64,000 nt of DNA from Mesorhizobium ventifaucium (GCF_935822925.1 NZ_CAKXZS010000008.1:124001-188000), one strand, 5' to 3'. Positions 38,917-48,650 are shown, counted from the first letter of the stretch. Numbers and translations are program-made. Notes: generated by a model from the sequence alone, not told the origin.

Positions 38917-39195
38917 ATGGCTGTCGTCCTCATTGGCGCGTTGCTCATTGTCGCTGGCGTTGTGTACATGGCTGGCGCAGCCCTATGGCGCGGGCGGCTC
39001 AGCGATCCGGCGCCTGCTCGCGCGGCGCCGGATCGCTCGACGCCAAATCTCGCAACGCCAAATCTCGCGACGCCAGGTCCGACACTTGAGCCGCGGCGGC
39101 GCGGCCTCGGTTTCCTCGGCCTGTCGCAGAACTGGCCGGGCCTGCTGATGATGGCGGCAGGGTTCATCCTGCTGTTGTCGGTGGTGGTCCTCTAA
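38917..39195 (+). CDS. Small two-helix membrane protein
   Basis: A 92-residue protein with an N-terminal membrane helix (MAVVLIGALLIVAGVVYMAG), a proline-rich loop containing the repeated motif TPNLATPNLATPG, and a C-terminal helix (GLLMMAAGFILLLSVVVL). A GAGGAGAA ribosome site precedes the ATG. I do not know its function. The loop is encoded by a 15-bp tandem repeat. Confidence 0.7.
   Translation: MAVVLIGALLIVAGVVYMAGAALWRGRLSDPAPARAAPDRSTPNLATPNLATPGPTLEPRRRGLGFLGLSQNWPGLLMMAAGFILLLSVVVL
39040..39084 (+). repeat. 15-bp tandem repeat in a membrane-protein loop
   Basis: ACGCCAAATCTCGCA and ACGCCAAATCTCGCG are followed by a diverged third unit. In frame it codes for the TPNLA repeats in the loop of the small membrane protein. 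Confidence 0.85.
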
Positions 39196-39280
39196 TGCAT
39201 GCCCCTCAAAAGCATGCCGCAGCGGTTTCGGGCAACGACATTGCATAAAACAAGAACCTAAAGCGCGACGCGACGCGCTT
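39196..39280. repeat. Dispersed repeat (inner type B, inverted copy)
   Basis: Read on the minus strand this matches the inner part of the 11.5-kb element: a GCGACGCGCTTTA-like end, then TTTTATGCAATGTCGTT and CGAAACCGCTGCG. It sits between the small membrane protein and the convergent acyltransferase gene. Confidence 0.65.
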
Positions 39281-39286
39281 GAGGCG

Positions 39287-41509
39287 CTAGGCTGCTGCGC
39301 TAAGCCCCAGTCGGTCAATCGCCAGTTTGCGGGTCGAGACATAGTCGGTTTTGCCAGAGCCCAGCACCGGGATTTCCTCGACCTTGACGATGTCGTTCGG
39401 CACCATCAGATCGGCGGCGCCGGCTCGTCTGCCAAATTTGCGCAATTCATCGGGGTCGGCGTCATCGGCGGTGGTGACCAGCACGATACGCTCGCCGCGG
39501 CGCTTGTCCGGTACCGCCACCACAGCGTGGTGTTCCTCCGGCCACAGCGACTGCACCAGCATCTCGACCGCGCCCAGCGACACCATCTCGCCGGCGATCT
39601 TGGCGAAGCGCTTGGCCCGGCCGCGAATGGTAATGAAGCCCTCGCGGTCGACAGAAACGATGTCGCCGCTGTCGTGCCAGCCGTCGAGCGGCTGCAATTT
39701 CCCGGGTCGATCTGAGGTCATGTAGCCCATCATCAAATTCGGCCCCTTGAGCAATAACCGTCCGGCGCCGCTAATGCCCTCGACCGGCTCGAGCTTCATG
39801 CGCATGGCCGGCAACAGTCGCCCGACCGTGCCGTCGCGGCCGTGGATGGCGGTGTTGACGGCAACGACGGGCGCTGCCTCGGTCAGCCCGAAACCCTCGA
39901 TGATCTCGGCCTGGAAGCGCTCCCGGTAGACGCGGCGTGTCTCCGGTTTCACCGCCTCGGCGCCGGCGACGATGAAGCGCAGGCTGGAGAAATCGCCGTC
40001 CTTGGCGGTGCGCGCATAGTTGGCGAGGAACGTGTCGGTGCCGAACATGACCGTCGGCCTTGCCTTGCGTGCGACCTCGGGGATCAGCTTGTAGTGCAGC
40101 GGCGAGGGGTAGAGGAACAGTTTCACGCCGGTGACCAGTGGCAGGATGGTGCCGCCGGTGAGCCCGAACGAGTGGAACACCGGCAGCACGTTGAGCAGGA
40201 TGTCGGCCGGCGAAATGGTGATGCGGGCCTCAGCCTGCATGGCGTTGGCGAGAAGATTTCTGTGCGACAGGACCACCGCCTTCGGCGTGCCTTCCGAGCC
40301 TGAGGTGAACAGGATCACTGCCGGCTTGGCCGCATTCTGCGGCTGCAGCGGCCAGCGCCACAGCAAGGCGGCAGCGAGCTTGTTCAGCACGGTTACGCTG
40401 GCCCGCACATCCTCCAGCCATAGCAGCTTGGCGCCGCCCTCTTCCACCGCCGCGACGATGTCAGCGAGGTTGGCCTTGTCGATAAAGGCTCGCGACGAAA
40501 CCACGGTGCGGACCTCAGCCGTGCGCACGGCGGCGGTGACGCTGGCCGGGCCAGCGGTGTAGTTGATCATCGCCGCCACCCGGCTCGCTGACAACAGGCC
40601 AACGAGCGACAGCACGACACCGTTAGCGTTGGGCAGCAGCACTCCAACCGCTTCATCCGGCGCCGTCACCGCCTCGAAGCGGCGGCCCAGCACCCGCGCG
40701 CCGATGAACAGCTTTCTATAATTCAACGTGCCGCTGACCACGTCTTCGAGGATTGGATGCGAGGCGCCGACTCGGTCGGCGGCGTCGCGCATGGCGAGGA
40801 ACAGGCCGCGATTAAGATCGCTGCCGAAAAGCCGGGCTTCGGCGAAACGGTCGAACAGCGCATTGGTGTTTGAGGCCTGATCCGGGTTTCGCGCTACCAG
40901 CTCGGCGATGGTCATCGGCTCCAGCACGCTGATCGACAGGCGCGGAAACCCGCGCCGCGGCGCCATGTCCGCCGGCGTCAGCGATACCGGCAGTGCGCGC
41001 GCGCCGGCAACGAAGATCGGCACGATGCGGGCATCGGCCTGCATGGCGATGCGGGTGACGGCGCGAAACAGGCGAAATGTCTTGATATCAGGCTCGACCG
41101 CATCCGGCAGATAGACGGCAAGGCGGCCCTTGCCCTTCAGCACCCGCACCAGCCGGCGGCTGACGAAGATATGCTCGGCGTTGAAGGCGATGGTGCGGCC
41201 AAGCTCGCGCCATGGTTCGAGCCAAGGCGACCTGGCAGAGGCCTGGTCGAGAATGTGCAGCGTGTCTTCCGGCAGCAACGACAGCATCAGCGCCGGTTCG
41301 AGCCGCGACTGGTGCGAAACGACGTAGATAACCGGGGCGGCTGCGTTGCGGGCGATCTTGATGCGGCCGTCGGCAATCCGGTAGGCGAGCTTGAACGGCA
41401 CATAGAGCAGCGCCTGCGTGAAACCCAGGCCGAGGCGGAACTTTTCCACCACGCCGATCAGCAGCCAGGCCGCGACGAGCCCCGCAAGCAGCGCCAGTGT
41501 CAGGATCAT
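39287..41509 (-). CDS. Bifunctional acyltransferase / acyl-ACP synthetase (Aas-like)
   Basis: A 740-residue two-domain protein. After one N-terminal membrane helix (residues about 2-24), a PlsC-type acyltransferase domain shows VVSHQSRLEPALML; the catalytic H-x4-D is H-x4-E here. An AMP-forming acyl-CoA/ACP synthetase domain begins near residue 240, with the P-loop-like ILFTSGSEGTPKAVVLSHRN and the later GFGLTEAAPVVAVN and HDSGDIVSVDREGFITIRGR. E. coli Aas re-acylates lysophospholipids with the same architecture; here the partner LplT is not seen. I chose the ATG behind GGGAGAG over an upstream GTG. Confidence 0.88.
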   Translation of the reverse strand: MILTLALLAGLVAAWLLIGVVEKFRLGLGFTQALLYVPFKLAYRIADGRIKIARNAAAPVIYVVSHQSRLEPALMLSLLPEDTLHILDQASARSPWLEPWRELGRTIAFNAEHIFVSRRLVRVLKGKGRLAVYLPDAVEPDIKTFRLFRAVTRIAMQADARIVPIFVAGARALPVSLTPADMAPRRGFPRLSISVLEPMTIAELVARNPDQASNTNALFDRFAEARLFGSDLNRGLFLAMRDAADRVGASHPILEDVVSGTLNYRKLFIGARVLGRRFEAVTAPDEAVGVLLPNANGVVLSLVGLLSASRVAAMINYTAGPASVTAAVRTAEVRTVVSSRAFIDKANLADIVAAVEEGGAKLLWLEDVRASVTVLNKLAAALLWRWPLQPQNAAKPAVILFTSGSEGTPKAVVLSHRNLLANAMQAEARITISPADILLNVLPVFHSFGLTGGTILPLVTGVKLFLYPSPLHYKLIPEVARKARPTVMFGTDTFLANYARTAKDGDFSSLRFIVAGAEAVKPETRRVYRERFQAEIIEGFGLTEAAPVVAVNTAIHGRDGTVGRLLPAMRMKLEPVEGISGAGRLLLKGPNLMMGYMTSDRPGKLQPLDGWHDSGDIVSVDREGFITIRGRAKRFAKIAGEMVSLGAVEMLVQSLWPEEHHAVVAVPDKRRGERIVLVTTADDADPDELRKFGRRAGAADLMVPNDIVKVEEIPVLGSGKTDYVSTRKLAIDRLGLSAAA

Positions 41510-41709
41510 GCCGCGTCTCTCCCAACAGATTTTCACCTCGCGGCTCTTCCTGACCGCTTCGATGAGAACCTAGACGAAGTGCGCTCAACGTCAATGAGGT
41601 GCGGTATCTTCGCCTTGCCTGGCTAGCCGGCAATGAAAAAGTGCGGTGCCTATGTTTCCTTGTGGCAGAGAAAGCGCCTGCGGCATGAGCCTGGATCGAT
41701 GGGGGCGGC

Positions 41710-42117
41710 TCACGCCGCCTTCGATCTCCCGCTGATGAAGCGGAATTCCTGTGTCTTGCCCCCATAGCCATAGGCGGCTGCCGGGACTTCATGCACGAAG
41801 GCATAGCTCTCCTCATGCACCTTGCCCAGCAGGCTGCCAAAGCCAAGGAAGATCGCCTTAAGATAGGCCTCCAGTTCAAGCTTGGTGTTGGTGCCGTCGA
41901 CCACCTTGATGTCGAGCCAGAAACTGTTGGCGCCATGCTCGGCCAGCGACTTGCCGCCGGCGAACCAGTGCTCGGGGTCATGATAGGAAATGGCCACCGC
42001 TGTGATCGTCGCATCCTTGCGCAGATGCGTAACGGTCAGTTCGGTCACCTGTTTGGCGATGGCGGCGGACAAAGCGGCATCGGGCTTGCCTGTGACGCTG
42101 ACATTGATGATCGGCAT
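41710..42117 (-). CDS. Tautomerase-family protein
   Basis: A 135-residue protein of the 4-oxalocrotonate tautomerase superfamily. After Met removal the N-terminal Pro1 (MPIINVSVTG) would be the catalytic base; ALSAAIAKQVTELTVTHL is the first helix of the fold. It is longer than the 60-residue enzymes, with a second half (YAFVHEVPAAAYGYGG). The start ATG follows GAGGAGAGAAATT. It is divergent from the LysR regulator, which may control it. Confidence 0.87.
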   Translation of the reverse strand: MPIINVSVTGKPDAALSAAIAKQVTELTVTHLRKDATITAVAISYHDPEHWFAGGKSLAEHGANSFWLDIKVVDGTNTKLELEAYLKAIFLGFGSLLGKVHEESYAFVHEVPAAAYGYGGKTQEFRFISGRSKAA

Positions 42118-42196
42118 AATTTCTCTCCTCGGGTAACGCGGCATCTCTTCGCCGTCAGAAATCTTGCCATCGCTCTTGCCTTATAAAAATCGAATT

Positions 42197-42211
42197 GTTT
42201 TCAGGGAAAAC
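42197..42211. promoter_or_regulatory. Short dyad in the tautomerase/LysR gap
   Basis: GTTTTC-AGG-GAAAAC is a 15-bp inverted repeat between the divergent genes, flanked on both sides by TCGAATT. It may be the LysR binding region, although it lacks a clear T-N11-A at its centre. Confidence 0.35.
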
Positions 42212-42228
42212 TTTGATACTGTCGAATT

Positions 42229-43092
42229 ATGTCAATGCTCGACCCCGACCTCCTCAAAACCTTTCTCGCCTTCGTCGATGGCGGCTCGCTGGCGCAGGCG
42301 GCGTCATTTGTCGGGCGCTCGGCGTCGGCGGTGACCACGCAGATGCAGCGGCTTGAGGATATTGTCGGCGAACCACTTCTGGTGCCGCAGGGAAGAGGGC
42401 GCGTCCTGACGCCGGCGGGCGAAGATCTGGCCGGTCATGCGCGGCGCATCCTTGCTGTGCATCGCGAAGCGTGGCTGGCCCTCAAGGGCGTGCGAGCCGA
42501 TGGGCGCGTGGCCATAGGCACGACACAAGATTTCGCCGACAGCGGCCTCCCGGAGCTGCTCAGGGCCTTTGCCGCGAGCTATCCGCGCGTCAGGATCGAA
42601 CTGCGCGTCGGCCGCTCCGCCGAATTGGCCGAGGCACTGCAAACCGGCATCCTCGATCTGATGGTCGCTATGCGACAGGCTCCGGCGCCGGACGAGATCA
42701 GTGTGCTCCGCGAGCCGATGATGTGGCTCTGTTCGCAAAGAGGCTTGGCCACACGCCAGGACGAACTGCCGCTGGCGTTGCTCGATCCGCATTGCGGCTT
42801 TCGCGAAGCGGCGATCGCGGCACTCGACAGGGTAGGCCGCCGCTACCGCATCGCCGCCGGCAGCGCCAGCCTGGCCGGTCTCCGCACGGCGGTGAACGCC
42901 GGCATTGCTCTGACGCTGCGGACGGCGCGCTTTGCCCATTCCGGCATCGTCGAGGCACCGCGTGACCTTGGCCTGCCGCAGGTTCCCATCGCCGAGTTCG
43001 CCATCCGGCTGCGCCAGGATGCCGAGCCCCCGGCACAGGATCTGGCTGCGCTGTTCAGCGGCAACCTTGCCTTGGCAGGCGCACCAAGCTGA
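42229..43092 (+). CDS. LysR-family regulator
   Basis: A 287-residue regulator with the N-terminal helix-turn-helix (LKTFLAFVDGGSLAQAASFVG, SASAVTTQMQRLEDIVGEPL) and a C-terminal effector-binding domain (VRIELRVGRSAELAEALQTG, LDLMVAMRQAP). Divergent orientation suggests it regulates the tautomerase gene and itself. The effector is unknown. Confidence 0.92.
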   Translation: MSMLDPDLLKTFLAFVDGGSLAQAASFVGRSASAVTTQMQRLEDIVGEPLLVPQGRGRVLTPAGEDLAGHARRILAVHREAWLALKGVRADGRVAIGTTQDFADSGLPELLRAFAASYPRVRIELRVGRSAELAEALQTGILDLMVAMRQAPAPDEISVLREPMMWLCSQRGLATRQDELPLALLDPHCGFREAAIAALDRVGRRYRIAAGSASLAGLRTAVNAGIALTLRTARFAHSGIVEAPRDLGLPQVPIAEFAIRLRQDAEPPAQDLAALFSGNLALAGAPS

Positions 43093-43097
43093 TTTCG

Positions 43098-43127
43098 CAA
43101 AAGAAAAAGCCGACCTTGCGATCGGCT
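43098..43127 (-). terminator. Rho-independent terminator of the EamA gene
   Basis: On the minus strand AGCCGA...TCGGCT with an eight-base loop is followed by TTTTTCTTTT. It lies 118 bp beyond the stop of the minus-strand EamA gene. Confidence 0.6.
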
Positions 43128-43244
43128 ATAGGTTAGACGGGCCGAGGGGTTTGGGGGACTTGGATGACCCGTCAAGCCAACAATGCCTGAACCTGTTGAT
43201 GGTTCCATGACCTTGCAAAATTTTTTTCGGGGGCAGATTTTTTC

Positions 43245-44138
43245 TCAGGCAGAGTGCTGCCTGGCCGCTTGCCAGTCGCGCCCGGCATGCGCGAACACCG
43301 CGCACAGCACGATGGCGCCGCCGATCATGCTGGCGGCTGGCGGGACCTCGGCCAGGAACAGGAAGGCGAACAGGATCGCGAACGGTACTTCAGCCGAGCC
43401 CAGCAGTCCGGATTCGGCAGCCGGAATGAGCCGCGCGCCCTCAGTCCACAGAATAGAGGCCAGCGCGAACGACATGCCGAAGGCGACGAGCAGCATTGCG
43501 TCTCTGGCCGAGACCGCCAATGGATCGGTGACGAACCAACCGAGCACGAACAAAAGGAATGCCGACACCGCTCCGGCCCACACCACAGGCGTGTCGCGGA
43601 AAGCGCGCACCATGATCATGTAGAGAGCGCTGCCGATTGTCATCAGCAGCGCCAGCCCGTCGCCGAACAGATGGCCGGTGCCGAAGCCGGACCAGACCAT
43701 GATCGCCACGCCGCTAAGCGACACGGCGGCGGCGGCAAGCGTCTGCAGCCGGAAGCGCTCACGAACCAGAATGAAGGCAAGCAGCGCGGTGATGAAGGGC
43801 GCAGTGGCGTAGATGATCGCAACATTGGCGACGAAGGTGAACTTGAATGCCGAGATGAAGGCGATGCTGGCTAGCGCGCCCTCGATTGCCAACAGCCAGC
43901 CGCGCCAGCCGAGACGCAGGCTTTCACGCCCACCGGATCGGCGGCGCCGCCAAAGCACATAGAGGCTGATCAGAATCGAGCCAACGAAGCCGCGCCAGCA
44001 GGTGATGGTCAGCGGATCGGCATGGATCGACTTGGTCAGCACGCCGGTGAGGCCGAACACCGCCGCCGATGTCGAAACCAGGATGATGCCGAGGGTGCGC
44101 TCAGCGATGGTGTCAGGCATGGATAGGAGTCCCGTCAT
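43245..44138 (-). CDS. DMT/EamA-family transporter
   Basis: A 297-residue membrane protein with ten helices in two EamA repeats (start GIILVSTSAAVFGLTGVLTK, then FVANVAIIYATAPFITALLA and the second-half TEGARLIPAAESGLLGSAEV). Substrates in this superfamily are metabolites or drugs and cannot be deduced. The start could also be the ATG 18 bp inward; neither has a strong ribosome site. Confidence 0.88.
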   Translation of the reverse strand: MTGLLSMPDTIAERTLGIILVSTSAAVFGLTGVLTKSIHADPLTITCWRGFVGSILISLYVLWRRRRSGGRESLRLGWRGWLLAIEGALASIAFISAFKFTFVANVAIIYATAPFITALLAFILVRERFRLQTLAAAAVSLSGVAIMVWSGFGTGHLFGDGLALLMTIGSALYMIMVRAFRDTPVVWAGAVSAFLLFVLGWFVTDPLAVSARDAMLLVAFGMSFALASILWTEGARLIPAAESGLLGSAEVPFAILFAFLFLAEVPPAASMIGGAIVLCAVFAHAGRDWQAARQHSA

Positions 44139-44697
44139 GTCACCAGACTATGCTGCCTTGTCCTGACACCGTACTGTCAGCAGGGGTTGCCGTATCCTAC
44201 AGCCTCTGCGGAAATGTTCGTTGCCGATGATCAGCAGACCGGCCGCGACGATCAGGCCCACGGCGTACGCTACACGGCCAGAACCCTGCGCGGCGCTGCG
44301 CCAGTGACGAGCTTGCGTTGGGACAGGGCTGGCCCCGGTGATCGGCCACTTTTTCTGCTCACACGCTCCCGCGCGATACTGGACCTGGCGGCTGTCGGCA
44401 CCGACGAAGCGATCATCCTCTGCCCAGCCAATCACAGCCCTCCAACGTATGTCGCCGCGTACCCCGGCACTCCCGGCTACGAGGCCGTCGCTACCTGCCT
44501 TGCCTCACCCGAGGTGCGGGCTCGGACGGACGGCGTCATCGCGTGGCCGCCCCAGGCGGCATCAGGTCTAACGACGCAGCAACGTCTGGGCAGCTTGCCA
44601 CTCCGATCCAAATGTCGTGAAATCGAAGTTTAGGCCGTGCCAGTTCTATTCGAGTATCGTGACGAGCGATGAAAATGACTGCCGAAAAGGGTTGGAC
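44139..44697. other. Region without a recognised gene
   Basis: About 560 bp between the EamA and OsmC genes. A plus-strand frame (44187-44633) and a minus-strand frame (44148-44435, with a hydrophobic stretch RVAYAVGLIVAAGLLIIGNE) are both open, but neither matches a family I know. Composition is typical of the chromosome. A degraded gene is likely. Confidence 0.5.
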
Positions 44698-45204
44698 ATG
44701 GACGCCACCGGACTGAGGGCCATGCAGGCGCCGCTCAAGGAGGCGTATCGCGACGACGCATCGCGCGCGCTGATTACGCTTCGGGCCAAGGGCTCGATCG
44801 ACGACCAGTCGATCGCCTGCAAAGTCGAGACCGGCAGGGCGCTGGCCGTTGCCGGGATGCATCCGGCAACCGGCGGTTCCGGGCTTGAATTGTGCTCGGG
44901 CGACATGCTGCTGGAGGCGCTGGTCGCTTGCGCCGGCGTAACGCTGAAGGCGGTGGCGACGGCGCTGGAGTTCAAGCTCGGCGCCGCCACGGTGGAGGCC
45001 GAAGGCGATCTCGACTTTCGCGGCACCTTAGGTGTGGCAAGAGATGCGCCGGTCGGCTTTCGCGCCATCCGGCTGACATTCGGCCTCGAGACCGACGAGC
45101 CACAGGAGCGCGTCGACGCGTTGCTCAAGCTGACCGAACGCTATTGCGTGGTGTTTCAGACCATCAATACGAGGCCGGAACTGACGGTCAGCGCGCAGCG
45201 TTGA
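44698..45204 (+). CDS. OsmC-family protein
   Basis: A 168-residue OsmC/Ohr-fold protein. The central helix holds the conserved Cys in EALVACAGVTLKAVATALEF, and a second conserved Cys lies in TERYCVVFQTI, as in family members that reduce organic hydroperoxides through a thiol pair. The N-terminal half gives GGSGLELCSGDMLLEALV. The substrate is inferred by family only. I used the ATG just after GGGTTGGAC rather than an upstream start. Confidence 0.88.
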   Translation: MDATGLRAMQAPLKEAYRDDASRALITLRAKGSIDDQSIACKVETGRALAVAGMHPATGGSGLELCSGDMLLEALVACAGVTLKAVATALEFKLGAATVEAEGDLDFRGTLGVARDAPVGFRAIRLTFGLETDEPQERVDALLKLTERYCVVFQTINTRPELTVSAQR

Positions 45205-45217
45205 AACGCGCCCCCAG

Positions 45218-45421
45218 CTACTCACTTTCGCCCTCGTCGGCGAACGGCGAGGCGCTCGGCACGCACTGCACCGACCAGCCGGCCGGCGTTGGCTGCTTCT
45301 GATATTCGGTGACGGCGAAGGCGCACTGTTCGCGAGTGTCGAACGTGCTGGGCAGCACCACCATGCCGCCTTGCGGGCCGGCAATCACCAGATACCAGAC
45401 CAACGCTACGCTCGAAGCCAT
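45218..45421 (-). CDS. Small secreted or membrane protein of unknown function
   Basis: A 67-residue protein with a hydrophobic N-terminus (MASSVALVWYLVIAGPQGG), followed by VLPSTFDTREQCAFAVTEYQ and a second Cys in WSVQCVPS. The two cysteines may pair outside the cytoplasm. Similar short proteins are frequent in rhizobia. Convergent with osmC with a 13-bp gap. Confidence 0.65.
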   Translation of the reverse strand: MASSVALVWYLVIAGPQGGMVVLPSTFDTREQCAFAVTEYQKQPTPAGWSVQCVPSASPFADEGESE

Positions 45422-45523
45422 GGAATTTCCTCGCTTGTTGTGGGAGTGGGGTGATCCTATTAACTCCGGGCGATCGGCGAAAGCGCCGGGCGGTGGTCAG
45501 CAACCGCCGATGTTCAGAACAGC

Positions 45524-46153
45524 TCAGTTCACGGCAAAGCAGTAGAACAGGCCGTCGCCGCCGGTGCTCCTCAGCGCCTCCTGACTGCAGCCGCCGCGTG
45601 AAGCGTGCGAGGAATTCCACGATTTGGCGGCGGCCGAATCGTCGAGACCGGTGCGGTCGTGATGGCCCGTCATTGCCGCACCTTCCGCTCCGCTGAGCGT
45701 CCAGTCGCCGCAGGTCTGGTCGGCAATTTTCGTGCCGTCGGGCTTGGAGCCGGTCAGCACGTCGTGCCGGTTGGGCTTGTCGCCGCGGCCGTTGACCACT
45801 TCGCCCTTTTCGTTGAGCGCTGTTTGCTTGGTGATGGCGTTGGCATCGCTATGCAGCGAAGCGACATCGTCGGCGATCTTGACGCCCTTGGCGTTGAACC
45901 ACGGCCCCTTACCAATGCGATCGCGCGCATCGGTGTCGCTGGTCGAGAGATAGGCGCGCCATGTCTTGCCCGTAACGCCCGCGGCTTCAGCCAGCGACGC
46001 GCAATGCGCATCGGCGCCCGCAAGGCCGCCGAGATCGGCGCCCTTGCCTGAGCCGACGCTGGTGACGAAGAAGCTCATCGTCGCATCCTGCGAGGATGCG
46101 ACGCCCATGGCTGCCAGCGATGCAGCGGCGGTGACGAGAAGCAGTCTGCGCAT
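45524..46153 (-). CDS. Secreted lectin-like protein
   Basis: A 209-residue protein with a signal peptide (MRRLLLVTAAASLAAMGVAS). The mature part has the pattern MSFFVTSVGSGKGADLGGLAGADAHC, WRAYLSTSDTDARDRIGKGPW and CGDWTLSGAEGAAMTGHHDR, ending in FYCFAVN. It resembles endostatin/C-type-lectin-fold proteins of the DUF1554 kind. It has four cysteines that could form two disulfides. The ligand is unknown; the exact family name is from memory. Confidence 0.75.
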   Translation of the reverse strand: MRRLLLVTAAASLAAMGVASSQDATMSFFVTSVGSGKGADLGGLAGADAHCASLAEAAGVTGKTWRAYLSTSDTDARDRIGKGPWFNAKGVKIADDVASLHSDANAITKQTALNEKGEVVNGRGDKPNRHDVLTGSKPDGTKIADQTCGDWTLSGAEGAAMTGHHDRTGLDDSAAAKSWNSSHASRGGCSQEALRSTGGDGLFYCFAVN

Positions 46154-46233
46154 GGTGGTCCTCCGTTTCGGAAATCTGGCATTCCAATAACGTCGGCGGC
46201 GGCGCAATTCTTCCGTCGAAATGTGCGATGCGT

Positions 46234-46980
46234 CTACTCCGGCTGCCGGTAGGCAACAAAGCGGTTGTGCTTGGCCTGGAAGATCAGTCCGGTTTCCGTA
46301 AGCGCAGGGCTGGCCAGCGGCACGATGCGTTTGGCGATCTCCTGGGGGTGCGGCAGCGTCTCTGGATCCTCGCCGGGCACCGCCTGTGCTCGCATGGCAG
46401 TGCGGGTGGCGCCGGGATCGGCGGCATTGACCCTGAGGGCCAAGTTTTCCGTCTCATGCGCCCAGGAACGCATCATGGTCTCGACTGCCGCCTTCGACGC
46501 CGCATAGGGCGCCCAGAAGGCCCGCGCCGAATGGGCGGCATTGGAGGAGAGCACGATGGCGCGGCCGGCGTCGGAGAGCCTGAGCAACGGGTCGACCGAG
46601 CGGATCAGCCGCCATGTCGAGGTGACGTTGATGGTCATCACCTTCTCGAAAGTCTTGGCTTCGACATGGCCGATCGGCGAGATGACGCCGAGCACCGCCG
46701 CATTGGCGACCAGGATGTCGAGCTTGCCCCATCGCTCATGGATGGCGCCGCCCAGCCGGTCGATGCCGGCCATGTCGGCGAGGTCCAGAGGCACCAGCGT
46801 CGCCTGTCCGCCCGTTGCCTTGATCTGATCGTCGAGCTCCTCCAGTCCGCCGACGGTGCGGGCAACCGCGATGACGTGCGCTCCAGCGGCGGCAAGTTCC
46901 AGGGCGATGAAGTAGCCGATGCCACGCGAGGCGCCGGTGACGACCGCGACGCGGCCGGAAAGGTCGAGGGGAGGGGTCAC
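46234..46980 (-). CDS. Short-chain dehydrogenase/reductase
   Basis: A 248-residue classical SDR with the cofactor motif VTGASRGIGYFIA, the NAG-like VANAAVLG, the catalytic Ser in IVLSSNAAHSA and the Y-x3-K in APYAASKAAVETMM. The terminal HNRFVAYRQPE is typical of the SDR found next to purF in Rhizobiales. The substrate is unknown. It follows purF in the same direction with a 200-bp gap. Confidence 0.92.
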   Translation of the reverse strand: MTPPLDLSGRVAVVTGASRGIGYFIALELAAAGAHVIAVARTVGGLEELDDQIKATGGQATLVPLDLADMAGIDRLGGAIHERWGKLDILVANAAVLGVISPIGHVEAKTFEKVMTINVTSTWRLIRSVDPLLRLSDAGRAIVLSSNAAHSARAFWAPYAASKAAVETMMRSWAHETENLALRVNAADPGATRTAMRAQAVPGEDPETLPHPQEIAKRIVPLASPALTETGLIFQAKHNRFVAYRQPE

Positions 46981-47180
46981 CGGGCAACTCCGAAGGTTAG
47001 CGCTCTACGTCGCCCCAGCCGAATCCAGCCCTGCCTGTTCGGCCTTTGCAATTGGCGAAAGCGGGGCTGACGGCGCAATACCGCTTCGGCTTCGCCAACC
47101 GCCTGCGGTGGCAAGCGGTCGGGACAGGGCGCTGGCGAAGAAATCTGCAAACAGGTGAAATTCACAACTATCGCAAAGCC

Positions 47181-48650
47181 CTAACCCCCGCCTGCCGCCA
47201 GCAGCGACAGCGTGCGCACATTGTCCGAACCTTCGAAATCGGCAAGCCGGGTCGGATATTGCCCGGTGAAGCAGGCGTCGCAGAATTGCGGCTGCTCATT
47301 GTTGCGGCCGGCCTCGCCGACGGCGCGATAAAGCCCGTCGATCGACAGGAATCCGAGCGAATCGACGCGGATGAACTCGGCCATCTCTTCGACCGACATG
47401 CGTGACGCGAGCAGCTTCGATTTTTCCGGCGTGTCGACGCCGTAGAAGCAGGAAGCGCGCGTCGGCGGCGAGGCGATGCGCATGTGCACTTCCTTGGCGC
47501 CGGCATCGCGCACCATCTGCACGATTTTTTGGCTGGTGGTGCCGCGCACGATCGAATCGTCGACCAGCACCACGCGCTTGCCTTCGATCATGCGGCGGTT
47601 GGCGTTGTGCTTGAGTTTGACGCCCATGTGGCGGATTGAATCGCCAGGCTGGATGAAGGTGCGGCCGACATAATGATTGCGGATGATGCCGAGCTCGAAC
47701 GGGATGCCCGCGGCTTGCGAAAAGCCGATCGCCGCCGGAGTGCCGCTGTCCGGCACCGGCACGACGATGTCGGCCTCGACTGGGCTTTCGAGCGCCAGCT
47801 CGGCGCCGATGCGCTTGCGCACCTCGTAGACGTTGCGGCCTTCGACCGACGAATCCGGGCGCGCGAAATAGACATATTCGAAGATACAGAAGCGGGTCTT
47901 CTGCGGCTCGAACGGAAACAGGCTCTCAATGCCCTTGCCGGTGACGACGACCATCTCGCCGGGCTTCAGGTCGCGCACGAAACGCGCGCCGATGATGTCG
48001 AGCGCGCAGGTTTCGGAAGCCAGGATCCAGGCGCCGTCGAGATCGCCGAGCACCAGCGGGCGGATGCCGAGCGGATCGCGGCAGCCGATCATCTTCTTTG
48101 AAGTCATCGCCACCAGCGAGAAGGCGCCTTCGACCTGGCGCACCGCATCGATGAAGCGCGAGTTGAGATCGCGTTCCCTGCTGGTGGCGACCAGATGCAG
48201 CAGCGTCTCGGTGTCGGAGGTCGACGAGAAGATCGCGCCCTGTTTCTGAAGCGCGCGCTGCACAGTCATGGCATTGGTGAGGTTGCCGTTGTGGGCGACG
48301 GCGAAGCCGCCATCGGCTAGCTCAGCGAAAAACGGCTGGATGTTGCGCTGGCCGGCACCGCCTGTGGTGGCGTAGCGCGTGTGGCCGATGGCGCGGTTGC
48401 CTTGCAGGCTGTCGATGACGCGCTGTTTGGTGAACGTATCGCCGATCAGGCCGACATGATGTTCGACATGGAACTGGGTGCCGTCATAGGAAACGATACC
48501 GGCCGCTTCCTGGCCGCGATGCTGCAACGCATGCAGGCCAAGCGTGACGATAGCTGCGGCGTCCTGCCGGCCGAAAATGCCGAACACACCGCATTCGTCA
48601 TGGAAATGGTCGTCGGCTTCGGCGGAAAGCACGTCGTCTGCGTCTGCCAT
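47181..48650 (-). CDS. purF: Amidophosphoribosyltransferase
   Basis: PurF catalyses the first step of purine synthesis, making phosphoribosylamine from PRPP and glutamine. The 489-residue protein has a 19-residue propeptide before the catalytic Cys20 ([11 protein letters not shown]), the glutaminase domain, and the PRPP loop [14 protein letters not shown]. Cysteines in [25 protein letters not shown] and [13 protein letters not shown] match the [4Fe-4S] ligands of the Bacillus-type enzyme. It lies downstream of cvpA. Confidence 0.97.
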   Translation of the reverse strand: MADADDVLSAEADDHFHDECGVFGIFGRQDAAAIVTLGLHALQHRGQEAAGIVSYDGTQFHVEHHVGLIGDTFTKQRVIDSLQGNRAIGHTRYATTGGAGQRNIQPFFAELADGGFAVAHNGNLTNAMTVQRALQKQGAIFSSTSDTETLLHLVATSRERDLNSRFIDAVRQVEGAFSLVAMTSKKMIGCRDPLGIRPLVLGDLDGAWILASETCALDIIGARFVRDLKPGEMVVVTGKGIESLFPFEPQKTRFCIFEYVYFARPDSSVEGRNVYEVRKRIGAELALESPVEADIVVPVPDSGTPAAIGFSQAAGIPFELGIIRNHYVGRTFIQPGDSIRHMGVKLKHNANRRMIEGKRVVLVDDSIVRGTTSQKIVQMVRDAGAKEVHMRIASPPTRASCFYGVDTPEKSKLLASRMSVEEMAEFIRVDSLGFLSIDGLYRAVGEAGRNNEQPQFCDACFTGQYPTRLADFEGSDNVRTLSLLAAGGG

